NCBI GenBank assembly: GCA_026387915.1
Contig: JAPLKS010000007.1
Span: 1-64,000, forward strand
DNA from: Gemmatimonadota bacterium
GTDB lineage: Bacteria; Gemmatimonadota; Gemmatimonadetes; Gemmatimonadales; Gemmatimonadaceae
Direction: 5' to 3'
Length of the DNA stretch: 64,000 nucleotides
This document shows positions 34,038 to 43,323 of this stretch, one piece after another; position 1 is the first letter of the stretch; every line of letters starts with the position of its first letter. The notes under the pieces are model-generated. The model worked only from the letters and a program-made list of their open reading frames with translations, made no database searches and was not told the DNA's origin. Made by a program: the position numbers and the translations under genes.

Positions 34038-35159
34038 ATGCGACTTCTGTTTCTCGCCCCCGCCAACTCGGTCCACAGCGCACGCTGGATTCGGTGGTTT
34101 GCGGGGGCCGGTCACGAGGTCACGTGGATCTCTGCGCATCCAGCTGAGGTCGCCATTCCCGCGAACGTAACGCTGCACGTCCTCCCGCAGGACGCGAAGG
34201 TCACGCGATGGCCGCGCTGGCTGTTGAATGTTCGCCGGATTATTCGAGCGGCAAATCCGGAGGTCGTACACGTGCATTCGCTTGGCACCTACGCCCTTCT
34301 CGCCTTCGGCGTACCGAATGGAATCCCGATGGTTGCGACACCTTGGGGCTCTGACATCATTCTTGATGCGAACAGCTGGTGGCGCCGCGCGATTGTACGA
34401 CGCACCCTGCACCGTTCATCGATATACACCTGCGATGCGCAGCATATGGGACCGCGACTCGTAGAGTTCGGAGTTGACGCAAAGCGCATACGCTTTATCA
34501 ACTTCGGAATCGAGTCCGAGCGGTTCACTCCACTTGCGGCGACGCGCTTCGAAAAGGCAGGGCCGGTTGAACCGACTGAGCGACTCGCCGACGCGACACC
34601 GCTACGAGTACTCAGTCTCCGTAATCTGGAACCAGTTTACGATGTCGCCACATTGATTCACGCAGCCGCGATTCTCGACTCCGAAAAACTGCCCGTCGCC
34701 GTGTCCATTTACGGAGGCGGGTCGCTACGAGCCGAGCTCGAAGCGTTGGTTCGGGAGCGAGGCCTTGAACACTGCGTCAGTTTTGGTGGCCGTTACTCCC
34801 ACGAAACGCTACCTGGAATCTTGGAAGCGGCCGAGGTTTATGTGTCGACCTCTACGTCCGATGCCGGGATTGCCGCTAGCACGGCGGAGGCAATGGCGGC
34901 CGGGCTACCGGTAATCGTCTCAGACTCCGGCGAGAATGCCATATGGATCACAGACGGTGTGAACGGCCGCTTATTCCAGGTCGGGGACGCCGCGGCGCTC
35001 GCCAAGGCCCTCGCGGAGGCCTCCCAGAGCCCCGCCAAACGCCGAGGATGGGCGGAAAGGGGGATGCGCACGGTGCTCGACCGCAACGACTACCGAACCG
35101 AAATGGGCAAGGTGGAGTCGCTGTACCGATCGGTTTCGGGGGCTCCGCATGACCGCTAG
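34038..35159 (+). CDS. Family 4 glycosyltransferase
   Basis: GT-B enzyme of 373 residues. The N-terminal domain begins MRLLFLAPANSVHSARWIR. The C-terminal donor domain has SIYGGGSLRAELEAL, VSFGGRYSHETLP, VYVSTSTSDAGIAASTAEAMAAGLPV and ENAIWITDGVNGRLF, matching GT4 EX7E-type sites. It is likely a retaining transferase for surface glycan. The ATG given gives a normal N-terminus; an open frame begins 21 bases upstream. The stop overlaps the methyltransferase start. Confidence 0.9.
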   Translation: MRLLFLAPANSVHSARWIRWFAGAGHEVTWISAHPAEVAIPANVTLHVLPQDAKVTRWPRWLLNVRRIIRAANPEVVHVHSLGTYALLAFGVPNGIPMVATPWGSDIILDANSWWRRAIVRRTLHRSSIYTCDAQHMGPRLVEFGVDAKRIRFINFGIESERFTPLAATRFEKAGPVEPTERLADATPLRVLSLRNLEPVYDVATLIHAAAILDSEKLPVAVSIYGGGSLRAELEALVRERGLEHCVSFGGRYSHETLPGILEAAEVYVSTSTSDAGIAASTAEAMAAGLPVIVSDSGENAIWITDGVNGRLFQVGDAAALAKALAEASQSPAKRRGWAERGMRTVLDRNDYRTEMGKVESLYRSVSGAPHDR

Positions 35160-35841
35160 GCACCTCCTGCGGATTGCCTTTCGACGACTCCCCGGTCGCC
35201 AGATTCTCCGGACTTTCGCGTTTCGCAGTGGGGCTATCAAATGGTGGTGGCGATACCGGCATTTCCTCGACGGTTCCTATCGCGAAGCGCCTCCACTTGA
35301 TGATGCTGTAGCGCCCCATCGGCACCAGCTTTGGTCGCTGATCTCACCGCTCTCGGCCACTAGCTTGATCGAAGTTGGCTGTGGAGACGGTGGCAATCTC
35401 GCCCTCTTCGCTTCGCACAGCCAGCAGATGCGGCTGTGGGCAGTCGACGTGAACCCTTTAGCCCTCGGAATTGCAGAACAGCGGGTGCGTCGTCAGGGAG
35501 GAGCTACCGGAGAATTTCGCGTGGCGCCGGCTAATCATTTACCGATGCCGTCTTCATGTGTCGACATCGCACTGTCGGACGCGGTCTTTATGTACCTTCC
35601 TCAGAGCGTGGCAACTGCCGCGCTCCGCGAGATGCGTCGCGTCGCGCGCAAAGCGATCATCGTGCACACGTTTGCAGATATGTCCCTAGCTGAGAGCGCC
35701 GTGATCGGCGGGAACTGGGTACACAACATCCCCGTCCTCATACTGCGTGCCATTCCTGGGGCCACCGTGACCCAGCACAAGTCGCGCGTAGATCACGGCC
35801 AGTGGGCCGAGTACGGCACGGTCTTCACCATCACATGGTAA
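35149..35841 (+). CDS. Class I SAM-dependent methyltransferase
   Basis: A 230-residue methyltransferase with motif I LIEVGCGDGGNLALFA (about residues 70-85), LWAVDVNPLALGIAEQRV, and DIALSDAVFMYLP at motif IV. Methyltransf_11-type fold. It may methylate a sugar or lipid precursor; the substrate is unknown. ATG start lies inside the end of the upstream glycosyltransferase gene, and the stop overlaps the start of the next gene. Confidence 0.85.
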   Translation: MTARHLLRIAFRRLPGRQILRTFAFRSGAIKWWWRYRHFLDGSYREAPPLDDAVAPHRHQLWSLISPLSATSLIEVGCGDGGNLALFASHSQQMRLWAVDVNPLALGIAEQRVRRQGGATGEFRVAPANHLPMPSSCVDIALSDAVFMYLPQSVATAALREMRRVARKAIIVHTFADMSLAESAVIGGNWVHNIPVLILRAIPGATVTQHKSRVDHGQWAEYGTVFTITW

Positions 35842-37214
35842 ACGCCACCACGGGGTCCAGTACTCGCGCGACACCCGGCATCGGTCGGCGGCGCCTCCTT
35901 GTCATTGCGGACCTGCGCCACGCATCGCCACGCTGGCCCGCGTTGCTGGGAGGACTTATGCTACGTGGTTGGGAGGTCGTCGTGGTAACGGCCCCCCTCG
36001 GCCCAGACGCAAACGAAGCATTAGGATTCCCTCGCATCTTCACCGAGCGCGCGAGGATCGTCGAATGCGGGCCGGCCTCGGACGTGTTGGAGCCAATCCG
36101 CCGGTTACTCTGGCTACTTGGTCTTCGGCGGAATCGTAGTCTGACGGAACAAATCAAGGCGCAGCTCCCTGCATCCGGCTCCCGTACCGCCTTCGAGCGA
36201 GCGTTCCAGACGCTCATCGCCATCATTGGCTGGCCAGATCTCCAAGCGCCGTGGAAGCGAGCCGCAGTGCGTGCCGCCGAGGCTTTGCTGACGGAACAGC
36301 ACTTCGACGGTATGGTCAGCTCTTCCCCGTATCCAACCTCACACTTAGTGGCTGCCATTCTTAAAGACCGCCACCCCTCACTTCGGTGGGTGGCCGATTT
36401 TCGCGATCTCTGGGCCGACAATCATAGCAATCAAACGCCCGCGTGGCGGCAGTGGATTGATCGCCGTTGGGAGCATCGGATACTGCGCTGCGCCGACGCA
36501 CTCACCAGCCCAACCGAGAAATGGGCGGAGCAGCTCGCCCGCCTTCACGGCAAGCCGGGATTTTGCGTTCCCAATGGATTTGTCGATTACGAAACAGAGG
36601 AATCAACAGCACCCGCCTTGTCGCGCAAATTCGAGCTGCTGTATACTGGTGTGCGCTACCCGAAGCAGCAGTCCATTCGCCCTCTGCTCGAAGCGATCGC
36701 ATCGTTACAGGCGGAGCGCTTCATCGACCCATCGTCGTTTCGGTTCCGATGGATAGGACCGTTTGATTCCGAAACATCGCTGATGGTCAGCGAACTCGGC
36801 ATAGCCTCCCTCGTCAGCCAAGAGTCCTCCGTCGGCCGACGAGAAGCGAGAAAAGCACAGGCGAATGCTCACGCCGTCCTCTTCCTGCAATGGGAGGACG
36901 CTCGCACGGATTGGAGCAGTTCGTTAAAGTTGCATGAATACGTCGGGTGCGGTCGCCCAATTCTCGCCCTCGGCGGCCATCCAGAATCCAACGTGTCCGC
37001 GCTATTGCGCTCCACCGGTCGCTCGGTACTCGCCGTTACCGCTGACGAAGCAGCCACAGCACTCAGGCAATGGGTGGGAGAGCTACGTATTACCGGAAGC
37101 ATTCCTGTTTCCGAGGACTGGAGGTCCATGGCACGCACGCTCAGCGGGATTAGCCGCGGAATGGCGCGACTCGAAAGCCTGTTCGATTCCGTTCCTAGCC
37201 CTGGAAGCCTCTAG
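35835..37214 (+). CDS. Glycosyltransferase (GT-B/GT4-like)
   Basis: A 459-residue protein with N-terminal RRLLVIADLRHASPRWPALL and a GT-B C-terminal domain. The latter has KFELLYTGVRYPKQQSIRPLLEAI, HAVLFLQWEDARTDWSSSLKLHEY and VGCGRPILALGG, like GT4 family transferases. WVADFRDLWADNHSNQ recalls the N-terminal acceptor domain of wall teichoic or LPS transferases. The start overlaps the methyltransferase stop, and an in-frame ATG 33 bases upstream exists. Its stop overlaps the convergent ligase-like gene by 4 bases. Confidence 0.8.
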   Translation: MVNATTGSSTRATPGIGRRRLLVIADLRHASPRWPALLGGLMLRGWEVVVVTAPLGPDANEALGFPRIFTERARIVECGPASDVLEPIRRLLWLLGLRRNRSLTEQIKAQLPASGSRTAFERAFQTLIAIIGWPDLQAPWKRAAVRAAEALLTEQHFDGMVSSSPYPTSHLVAAILKDRHPSLRWVADFRDLWADNHSNQTPAWRQWIDRRWEHRILRCADALTSPTEKWAEQLARLHGKPGFCVPNGFVDYETEESTAPALSRKFELLYTGVRYPKQQSIRPLLEAIASLQAERFIDPSSFRFRWIGPFDSETSLMVSELGIASLVSQESSVGRREARKAQANAHAVLFLQWEDARTDWSSSLKLHEYVGCGRPILALGGHPESNVSALLRSTGRSVLAVTADEAATALRQWVGELRITGSIPVSEDWRSMARTLSGISRGMARLESLFDSVPSPGSL

Positions 37215-39151
37215 TTTCTCCAGTTCATCCGACGGCCCATGACCACCACACCCCGCCCCAGCCGGTCGTGAAGCAGGTGCATGGAATCCACGGAAACTCC
37301 GTACATCACTCCGAGCGAATCAACGTGCGAGCCGGCCGAGCGTAACCGGACCGAATCTCGTACCCACTCCGCTGTAATCTGACGCAGCAGGCCGAGGGCA
37401 AGGGATCTAGGGAATTGCTCGGCCAGCGTATCGTACTGCGCCATAGCGGTTTGGGCGCTCCCATGCGTCAACTCAACTTGTGCGTACAGGTCCCTCAGTC
37501 GCATTGCTCTCGGCTTGCGGCGTAGGCCAGCCTGCAACACACGCGCCGATCGTTCCACATCTCCGTTGGTCGCAGACGCATACGCAATCCGCTCAAGCCA
37601 CTCGTAGTCGTTCGGCCGACGATCAGCGAGAGGTTCAAGTTTGGCGAGAGCCACCCTTGTTGCGACACGATACCGAACTGCCGCCGCCGTAGCATCTAAC
37701 TCACTGGCCGTGTTCCACAGGCGAGTGAACTGCACCTCAGTCACAATACGAGGCATAATCACCCACGTGGCGACTGCCATGATGAGAAGAACGCCGCTCC
37801 AGTGGCCTCGGCCAGCCCGCGAAACGTCAAAGGGGGCAACACCTGTCCCAGGGCTGGAACTTCGCTCCACGCCACGCTCTAGCGCACCAGCTAGCAGTAT
37901 GCCGGCGCAAATCCAGCCCCATAGGCTTACCGCCGCAGAATACGGCGAGAAATTATCCTGTAAAGCATATACAAACCAGCCCGCCGCAGCGGCGCGCTCA
38001 GCTGCCCGTCCTCGGGCGAGCGCCACGAAAGCCAGTGGAAGAATCGCCGCGAATGCACCGACGTACAGAAGAAAGCCTACCAAACCACTTTCAGCAGCCT
38101 GCTGCAATGGACCACTATGCACCTCATCGACGAGTCGGAAAACATCGCCCATTGCATCGCGAGCCGTCTGATATGCCTGCCAGTGGTATGGCACTTGCGA
38201 CACCCCCACCCCGTGCAGAGGATTGGCGATCGCCATCTTGACCGCCGTGCTCCACATGGCGACTCGATCGCTTGCACCGTGGTCAACCAACACAAACCAC
38301 ACTGAGGCTCCCAGAGCTCCCAATACCATGGCCGCCAAACCGAGGCTCTCCTGCCACTGCGCCAGCGCTCCCTGGCGCCACCGCGAGTAGCCAAAGCTCA
38401 GCCCCGCGATCAGCACAACGCATGCGAGTAGAAACTCCCCCTGCCGGCTCGTGTGGTTCGCGGTGCGAAGGCACAAGGCGATCATTATGACCGCTAATCC
38501 AGCATCCACCCAGAAGGCCCAGTTCCGGTTCTTCCACCGATCCACGTCCACCACCTGCGTGGCCATCATACTGGCAGCAAGCGCAAAGAATGAACTAGCC
38601 TGATTCACGTTTCCGAATGTAGCTACGTAGCGAGTATCAACATCCCAACTCACCATATCTATGCCAAATGCCTGCATCGTTGCGTAGACGCCGACGAGCA
38701 GGGCGGAGAACCGCACCGCTCGCATAAACGATCTACCGCTCTGAAGTGGTGGGAAGAGGGCGCAAGACAACCCCATCCCAATGATGGCAGCTCTACTGAA
38801 CAGGCCATTGCCACGGCTGCTATTGCCCCACAGCGCCTCGTAACGGTCCGCCTGTGGCCCTGAAAGGATTAGCAACGCCTGCCAGAGGAGAAAGGCTCCA
38901 GCGAATGCATAGGCAGACTTCACAAGGACAGGGGCACGGCGCAGCGGATCCCATGCACGTGGGCCCAGGTGGTTCCACTGCACGCACAGGAGAGCGACAG
39001 CCCCAATGATGGTACCCAGCTGCTTAGGGGGAACGCTCGGCCACGGCGACATAAACGGGAGAAACGCAACCGCAACCCATATCACAGTGGATACGAGCAC
39101 CCAATCGGCCGTGCTCGTGCCGCGTATGACAGGGGAAGGGAAGTCTGACAC
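37211..39151 (-). CDS. O-antigen ligase/polymerase-like membrane protein with TPR-like C-terminus
   Basis: About 646 residues. Residues 15-450 contain 10-12 hydrophobic segments and a large outer loop with GNVNQASSFFALAA and HNPLHGVGV-like text (AIANPLHGVGVSQVPY), typical of the Wzy_C superfamily of ligases and O-oligosaccharyltransferases. After the membrane part (about 490-646), ARVLQAGLRRKPRAMRLRDL looks like TPR helices. It may transfer the island's glycan to lipid A core or to a protein. The GTG start immediately follows the stop of a lipoprotein gene. Confidence 0.82.
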   Translation of the reverse strand: MSDFPSPVIRGTSTADWVLVSTVIWVAVAFLPFMSPWPSVPPKQLGTIIGAVALLCVQWNHLGPRAWDPLRRAPVLVKSAYAFAGAFLLWQALLILSGPQADRYEALWGNSSRGNGLFSRAAIIGMGLSCALFPPLQSGRSFMRAVRFSALLVGVYATMQAFGIDMVSWDVDTRYVATFGNVNQASSFFALAASMMATQVVDVDRWKNRNWAFWVDAGLAVIMIALCLRTANHTSRQGEFLLACVVLIAGLSFGYSRWRQGALAQWQESLGLAAMVLGALGASVWFVLVDHGASDRVAMWSTAVKMAIANPLHGVGVSQVPYHWQAYQTARDAMGDVFRLVDEVHSGPLQQAAESGLVGFLLYVGAFAAILPLAFVALARGRAAERAAAAGWFVYALQDNFSPYSAAVSLWGWICAGILLAGALERGVERSSSPGTGVAPFDVSRAGRGHWSGVLLIMAVATWVIMPRIVTEVQFTRLWNTASELDATAAAVRYRVATRVALAKLEPLADRRPNDYEWLERIAYASATNGDVERSARVLQAGLRRKPRAMRLRDLYAQVELTHGSAQTAMAQYDTLAEQFPRSLALGLLRQITAEWVRDSVRLRSAGSHVDSLGVMYGVSVDSMHLLHDRLGRGVVVMGRRMNWRN

Positions 39152-39646
39152 TTATGGCTTCTTGGCGGCAGGCGGGACTGGAAGCGCCATCATCTGTTCC
39201 AATCCAAGGCGCCAGCCAACCTTCTTCAGGTTCCAGATTGCCTTGAATGCGAGTACCGTGTCACGCTGCGTCTTTTCGTCCTTATTGAGCAACGTGAACT
39301 GTACGATTCCCGTATCCGTGAGCATCGCTTTCTCCAACGTTGAGCCGACGATCTTGTGTCGGATGGAAGTTATGCGGGCTCCCTTCCCTACCTCGGACCA
39401 AGTCTTGATGGCACGGTCCAGTCCGCTTACCTCGACGCTGTCGAGCTTCAGGTACACCGAGTCGTCTACCAGCGAGAGCAGAACCACTCCCGCACCTACG
39501 TGACCGGTCTCGGAGAGCAGGTCGTAACCCATCTTGCGTGTGTCTTCACTCGGTGCCGGCGGCGCAGTCTTGCAAGCACTAACCACTCCGGCCGATAGCA
39601 CGGCTGCAACAACCCATTTCTTCGTTTTCATAAACGTTCTCTTCAT
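39152..39646 (-). CDS. Hypothetical lipoprotein
   Basis: Lipobox VVSAC follows a short hydrophobic stretch (WVVAAVLSAGVVSAC), so this is a predicted lipoprotein with about 140 mature residues. It contains repeated beta-strand-like text (GAGVVLLSLVDDSVYLKLDSVEV; LAFKAIWNLKKVGWRLGLEQM). No family is recognised. It lies directly before the ligase-like gene (adjacent stop and GTG) and after the Ig-like lipoprotein, so it may belong to the same surface system. Confidence 0.7.
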   Translation of the reverse strand: MKRTFMKTKKWVVAAVLSAGVVSACKTAPPAPSEDTRKMGYDLLSETGHVGAGVVLLSLVDDSVYLKLDSVEVSGLDRAIKTWSEVGKGARITSIRHKIVGSTLEKAMLTDTGIVQFTLLNKDEKTQRDTVLAFKAIWNLKKVGWRLGLEQMMALPVPPAAKKP

Positions 39647-39680
39647 TTTCTGGCGTTTTTAGTGAGGTCATGGTGATGTA

Positions 39681-39722
39681 CTTGGGGGAGGGACCGGGCA
39701 TTTGCCCAGTCCCTCCCCCAAG
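39681..39722 (-). terminator. Long GC-rich stem-loop after the Ig-like gene
   Basis: A near-perfect inverted repeat with arms of about 19 bases, CTTGGGGGAGGGAC...GTCCCTCCCCCAAG, has a 4-base loop and one mismatch. It lies 38 bases beyond the stop of the Ig-like gene on the minus strand. No clear T-run follows, so termination may be weak or the hairpin may stabilise RNA ends. Confidence 0.6.
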
Positions 39723-39759
39723 AATACCTCACCCAGCTGTTACAAGATCCAGCGAAATA

Positions 39760-42700
39760 CTACTTGAGGTCGACAAACGGTCCGGCCTTCACAGCAGCCT
39801 GACCCGACGCGCCCTGAATCACGAACAGGAGCTGACCGTTGGACCAGTTGGTCGCCGGAGTACGCGCCGACACCGACCAAGTCATCGTGTAGGTGCGCGT
39901 ATCCGTGTCGTCGCAGAAGCCGCTCGTGTTTGCGTTGCCAACAGTGTTCGAGTTGGACATCGTGCCCACGTAGCCCCACGAGGCGCCACCGACCAGCGGA
40001 GCGTAAACCATCACCGTCGGAGCAACGTTCGAAGCCGGGACGCGGGTGCTCGTGATCTGGCTACCAGCAGCCATGACCGATTCCGTCGTGCCGTCGGCCG
40101 CAATCACGTACGTCACGCCAGTGGAAGCGTTGGTTCCGCAATAGTTATTCGCCTGCTTGTAGGCCAAGGCGCGAACCATGTGTCCGGTCTTGTCCTGATA
40201 GCGGAACATCTTGATGTCGACGCGGAGCGCCTTCGTCCGGGTGTAGCCGGCGTTGGCGGTAGCAGCCGCATCCGTTGTCGCAACCTTGACCACCGAGCTG
40301 GCAAGCGCGCCAGTCGTGCCAGCATCAGCCGTCGTAACGTCCGAGGCATTGATGAGGCCGTTGCCGACCAACGCGAAGCGCGAGGCCGTGCCGAACGTGG
40401 AAACCGAGTCAATGATCGTGCTGGCTGCGTACGAGCTAAGCGCATTGTTACCAACCTGATCGTAACCGCGGAATGCGAACTTCGTGCGGAAACCGTTGAT
40501 CAGCCCAAGGCCGTCGTCGCCGGAGTTACCCGACGTCGTGCTGTGGACGTTATTCAGCGCGAGCGTGTCGCCATTCGCCGCCAACGGATAGAGATACTCG
40601 TTGGCCGTTGAGCCAGACACCGCAACGTTGAAGAACCGCGAGGCAACCGGCACGCCGATCGACGTGTTGAGTACCGTCGGGGCTTCTTCAAGAACAGCCG
40701 CAATGCGGGTAGACGTGGACTGCGTCACAGGCAACGTGAGGAAACCGGCGCCCGAAGTGTATCCGACGCCCGTCATCGTGAGCGCATTGGCTCGCACGTC
40801 AACGAGATCGGAGATGTAACCAGCCGGAGCCTGAGTTGCACCAAGCGTCGTGCTAACCGACGTCGGCGTGCTGACCGTAGGCGCAACGTTGTCAACCAAC
40901 ACGTACTTCGTCAGAACCGCCGACGCAAAGCCAGCAGCGTCCGTCGTCTTGACATCAATCTTGTACACGCCGTTGGCCGTGATCGCAGCCTGGGCCCACT
41001 TCACAGCGGCCGTCGAGATGCCGTTGGCGACGCCGGAGTATGTGGCGTACGGGACGTACGTGTCGCAAGCCGTGGTCGTGGTGGTGGCCAGCGAGTTGTA
41101 GTTCGCCGGGACAACCGCGTTACCAGACGTCGAGTAGTAGCAGACCTTCACCGAGATCGTGCCGCTGCTGTTTGCTTCCGTCAGCGTCCACTTGAGGTCG
41201 GCGTCCTGAGCAACGCTAGCGACGGCCGTATCAGTCTGCGTGAAGTTCGTCGACTGCCACGTGAAGACCGGCGCCGTGTTGTCGATCGAGGCAACCTGCT
41301 GGCCCGTCGCCGTCGTGCAACCCTTGGCGACGATCGTACCAGCGGCGTTCACGAAGCTGTCCTGGTTGTTCACCGAGACGTTGCCCAGCGCGTCATACGC
41401 GCGGAGCTGCAAGCAGTACGAGCCCGTTTCGGCAAGCGTCGAGAGGCTCGTGCCAGCCGCGATTTCCGTCGTGGCGAGCAGGGTATCCGTGGCGGAGACG
41501 GCGGTGCCGCCAGCGTTACGGAAGGCCTTGAACGTCATGCCGTTCGGAACGGTCAACGTAGCGCCAGACGAGACGCCGATGTCAAGCGGAACCGTATTGA
41601 TGAGCTTGCCCGAGTCAGCAACCGCGCTGAGCGAGGTCAGCGTCGGACGCGACGCGAACGACACAACACCGCGCATCACCGAGATGCTGGCGTTGAACGC
41701 CGGGTTCGACATAGCCGGCTGCGCCGGGCCCTGGTTGTCCGGGCGGATCGCAAGAGCGGTGGCGTTCGCGAAAGCGGCGCCAGCGATGCTCGAACCATCC
41801 GTGAAGTTTACAGTCACGGTCGGCGCAATGCCGTCCGCAATCTTGTTCGTGGTCGAGCCAGCCACAAACGCATGGTCAAACAGACCGAAGGTGGCCGTGT
41901 ACGGCGCGGAACCGGTCACAACCTTCGTGAGGGCGGTGTCCTTGCCAGACGGAAGCGCCACGCACGAGGTGCTCGGAGTAACCGGGCAATACGCGGACGT
42001 CGCGTTGATGTAACCAACCGTCGCGCTGACCGTGCTGCCGAAAGCCACGGAAACCGACGAAGCCGTCTTACCGTTGTACGAAACCGGCGTGACCTTCAGC
42101 GAATAAACGCCGCCGCCGAGACCCTGCCACTGATAACCGAGGTTATCCGTAGCGTTGACAACCGTCGACGGGTTCGTCCAAGCGCCGTACACGGCATCCG
42201 TGTTGTTCAGCGTGATCGATGAGGCATAGGAAGCCGTCGACGTAGCCGTCGTGGCGCCCGTCACCCAAAGCTCAGCCTTGATCGACTGGCCAGCGGCGTT
42301 CGTGAACGTCGCGACACCCGTCGTGGCATTGTACGCAGCCGTGTTGGCCGTCAGCACAACCGTCGGCTGGGACACATCCTTCGAGACGCCAGCCAGATCG
42401 GCGGCATAACGAAGCGCGGCCGACTGAGCCGCCGAGAAGACCTGCGAGTCAGCGCGAACGCTACCGACCAACAGCACAACGCGCTGCACAACCTGCGTGC
42501 CCGGGTTGATGTTGACCTGAGCGAAGATCGTGCCGCTCACGTTCGTCGGAGTCACCGGGGTGGTGAGGTTCGTCTGGAACACACCAGCGATCGAAGCCGT
42601 CGCCGGCACCGTCGCCGAGGCAGCCGTCACGACAACCGCGCCGCAACCCTTCTTGCCCGTGTCAACAGTCGACGTGGCGCAGATCGAAACGCCAGGCGTC

Positions 42701-43017
42701 GCCTTCACAGCCGTCACGACGCCAGCGGTCGAAACCGTGGCGAGCGTGGCATCGCTCGTCGACCACGTCACCGTGGTGGCGAGGCCGGCGTCCGCGCTAA
42801 CAGCGGCCGTCAGCGTGATGGTCTGACCAACAGTCAGCGTCGCCGTCGCCGGCGTCACCGTGACCGAATTGACCTTCGGCGTAGCCGTGGCCGTGGCCGT
42901 CGCGGTGGACGTTACAGTCGTCGTCGTGTTGACCGGCGCCTGAACGTTCACCTTGTCACCGCACGCAGCGACTACAGTCGCGACGACAGCAACGAGAGTT
43001 GAACGAAAGATCTTCAT
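39760..43017 (-). CDS. Large Ig-like (BIG2) surface lipoprotein
   Basis: A 1085-residue exported lipoprotein. The signal peptide ends in lipobox VVAAC. A Thr/Ala-rich linker (TTTTVTSTATATATATPK) leads to a BIG2-like domain of about 80 residues (TLTVGQTITLTAAVSADAGL; ATVSTAGVVTAVKA). Later come Ala/Ser/Thr-rich beta domains, including DNTAPVFTWQSTNF of Ig-like repeats. High Thr and Ser content makes it a plausible glycan carrier. Its gene is preceded by a structured untranslated region and followed by a long stem-loop. Probably a major surface protein, but its binding function is unknown. Confidence 0.85.
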   Translation of the reverse strand: MKIFRSTLVAVVATVVAACGDKVNVQAPVNTTTTVTSTATATATATPKVNSVTVTPATATLTVGQTITLTAAVSADAGLATTVTWSTSDATLATVSTAGVVTAVKATPGVSICATSTVDTGKKGCGAVVVTAASATVPATASIAGVFQTNLTTPVTPTNVSGTIFAQVNINPGTQVVQRVVLLVGSVRADSQVFSAAQSAALRYAADLAGVSKDVSQPTVVLTANTAAYNATTGVATFTNAAGQSIKAELWVTGATTATSTASYASSITLNNTDAVYGAWTNPSTVVNATDNLGYQWQGLGGGVYSLKVTPVSYNGKTASSVSVAFGSTVSATVGYINATSAYCPVTPSTSCVALPSGKDTALTKVVTGSAPYTATFGLFDHAFVAGSTTNKIADGIAPTVTVNFTDGSSIAGAAFANATALAIRPDNQGPAQPAMSNPAFNASISVMRGVVSFASRPTLTSLSAVADSGKLINTVPLDIGVSSGATLTVPNGMTFKAFRNAGGTAVSATDTLLATTEIAAGTSLSTLAETGSYCLQLRAYDALGNVSVNNQDSFVNAAGTIVAKGCTTATGQQVASIDNTAPVFTWQSTNFTQTDTAVASVAQDADLKWTLTEANSSGTISVKVCYYSTSGNAVVPANYNSLATTTTTACDTYVPYATYSGVANGISTAAVKWAQAAITANGVYKIDVKTTDAAGFASAVLTKYVLVDNVAPTVSTPTSVSTTLGATQAPAGYISDLVDVRANALTMTGVGYTSGAGFLTLPVTQSTSTRIAAVLEEAPTVLNTSIGVPVASRFFNVAVSGSTANEYLYPLAANGDTLALNNVHSTTSGNSGDDGLGLINGFRTKFAFRGYDQVGNNALSSYAASTIIDSVSTFGTASRFALVGNGLINASDVTTADAGTTGALASSVVKVATTDAAATANAGYTRTKALRVDIKMFRYQDKTGHMVRALAYKQANNYCGTNASTGVTYVIAADGTTESVMAAGSQITSTRVPASNVAPTVMVYAPLVGGASWGYVGTMSNSNTVGNANTSGFCDDTDTRTYTMTWSVSARTPATNWSNGQLLFVIQGASGQAAVKAGPFVDLK

Positions 43018-43149
43018 GAACGCTCCAAAAAGAGAGAAAAGTTACCTACCACCTGCCAATACACCTACAGAATACGACCCTGCAAATATCGCAACGGCAG
43101 AGACGGTGCGCAACCCCTTCCCTCAGGGTCGCAATACACCGCTGCCGAG

Positions 43150-43290
43150 CGATACTCAGGTTCATATTATCCCCCCACCACAAAACCCTGTGGCGGGACC
43201 CGTTAACATAGGCAGAGCGCTAACGGGTTCGCAAGAGTCGGAGCCCCCGATTCTGCGAGAGGGTCCCGGTGCAAGACGAACAGCCTCGGG
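43150..43290 (-). promoter_or_regulatory. Structured leader candidate upstream of the Ig-like gene
   Basis: The 306-base gap before the Ig-like gene holds several pairings: CCACCAC-8-GTGGCGG (43175-43196), a perfect 8-bp stem ACCCGTTA-15-TAACGGGT (43198-43228) and an 11-bp stem with one bulge (43230-43257). CGGGAC (43194-43199) could pair with GTCCCG (43263-43268) to close a three-way junction, sharing two bases with a hairpin. No match to a known riboswitch core was recognised. A regulatory RNA or a rnhB terminator region is possible. Confidence 0.4.
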
Positions 43291-43323
43291 AGGGGTAACG
43301 GAGGGGCGCCTTGGCACCCTTCT

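Noticed and set aside
30902-34083. Minus-strand ORFs opposite the aminotransferase and E1 genes
   Set aside because: The plus-strand genes carry clear PLP and ThDP motifs; the opposite frames are His/Arg/Gly-rich with none.
782-39151. Insertion sequence or transposase in the island
   Set aside because: No transposase motif or terminal repeats were seen despite decayed genes, so the breaks look like point changes or small indels.
39670-42222. Several long plus-strand ORFs opposite the Ig-like lipoprotein
   Set aside because: They are shadows of a GC-rich Thr/Ala/Val coding frame. Arg/His-rich composition and no domain.
43198-43268. tRNA-like fold in the Ig-like gene leader
   Set aside because: No acceptor stem with a T arm (TTCRA) and no anticodon arm of seven loop bases; only nested hairpins.
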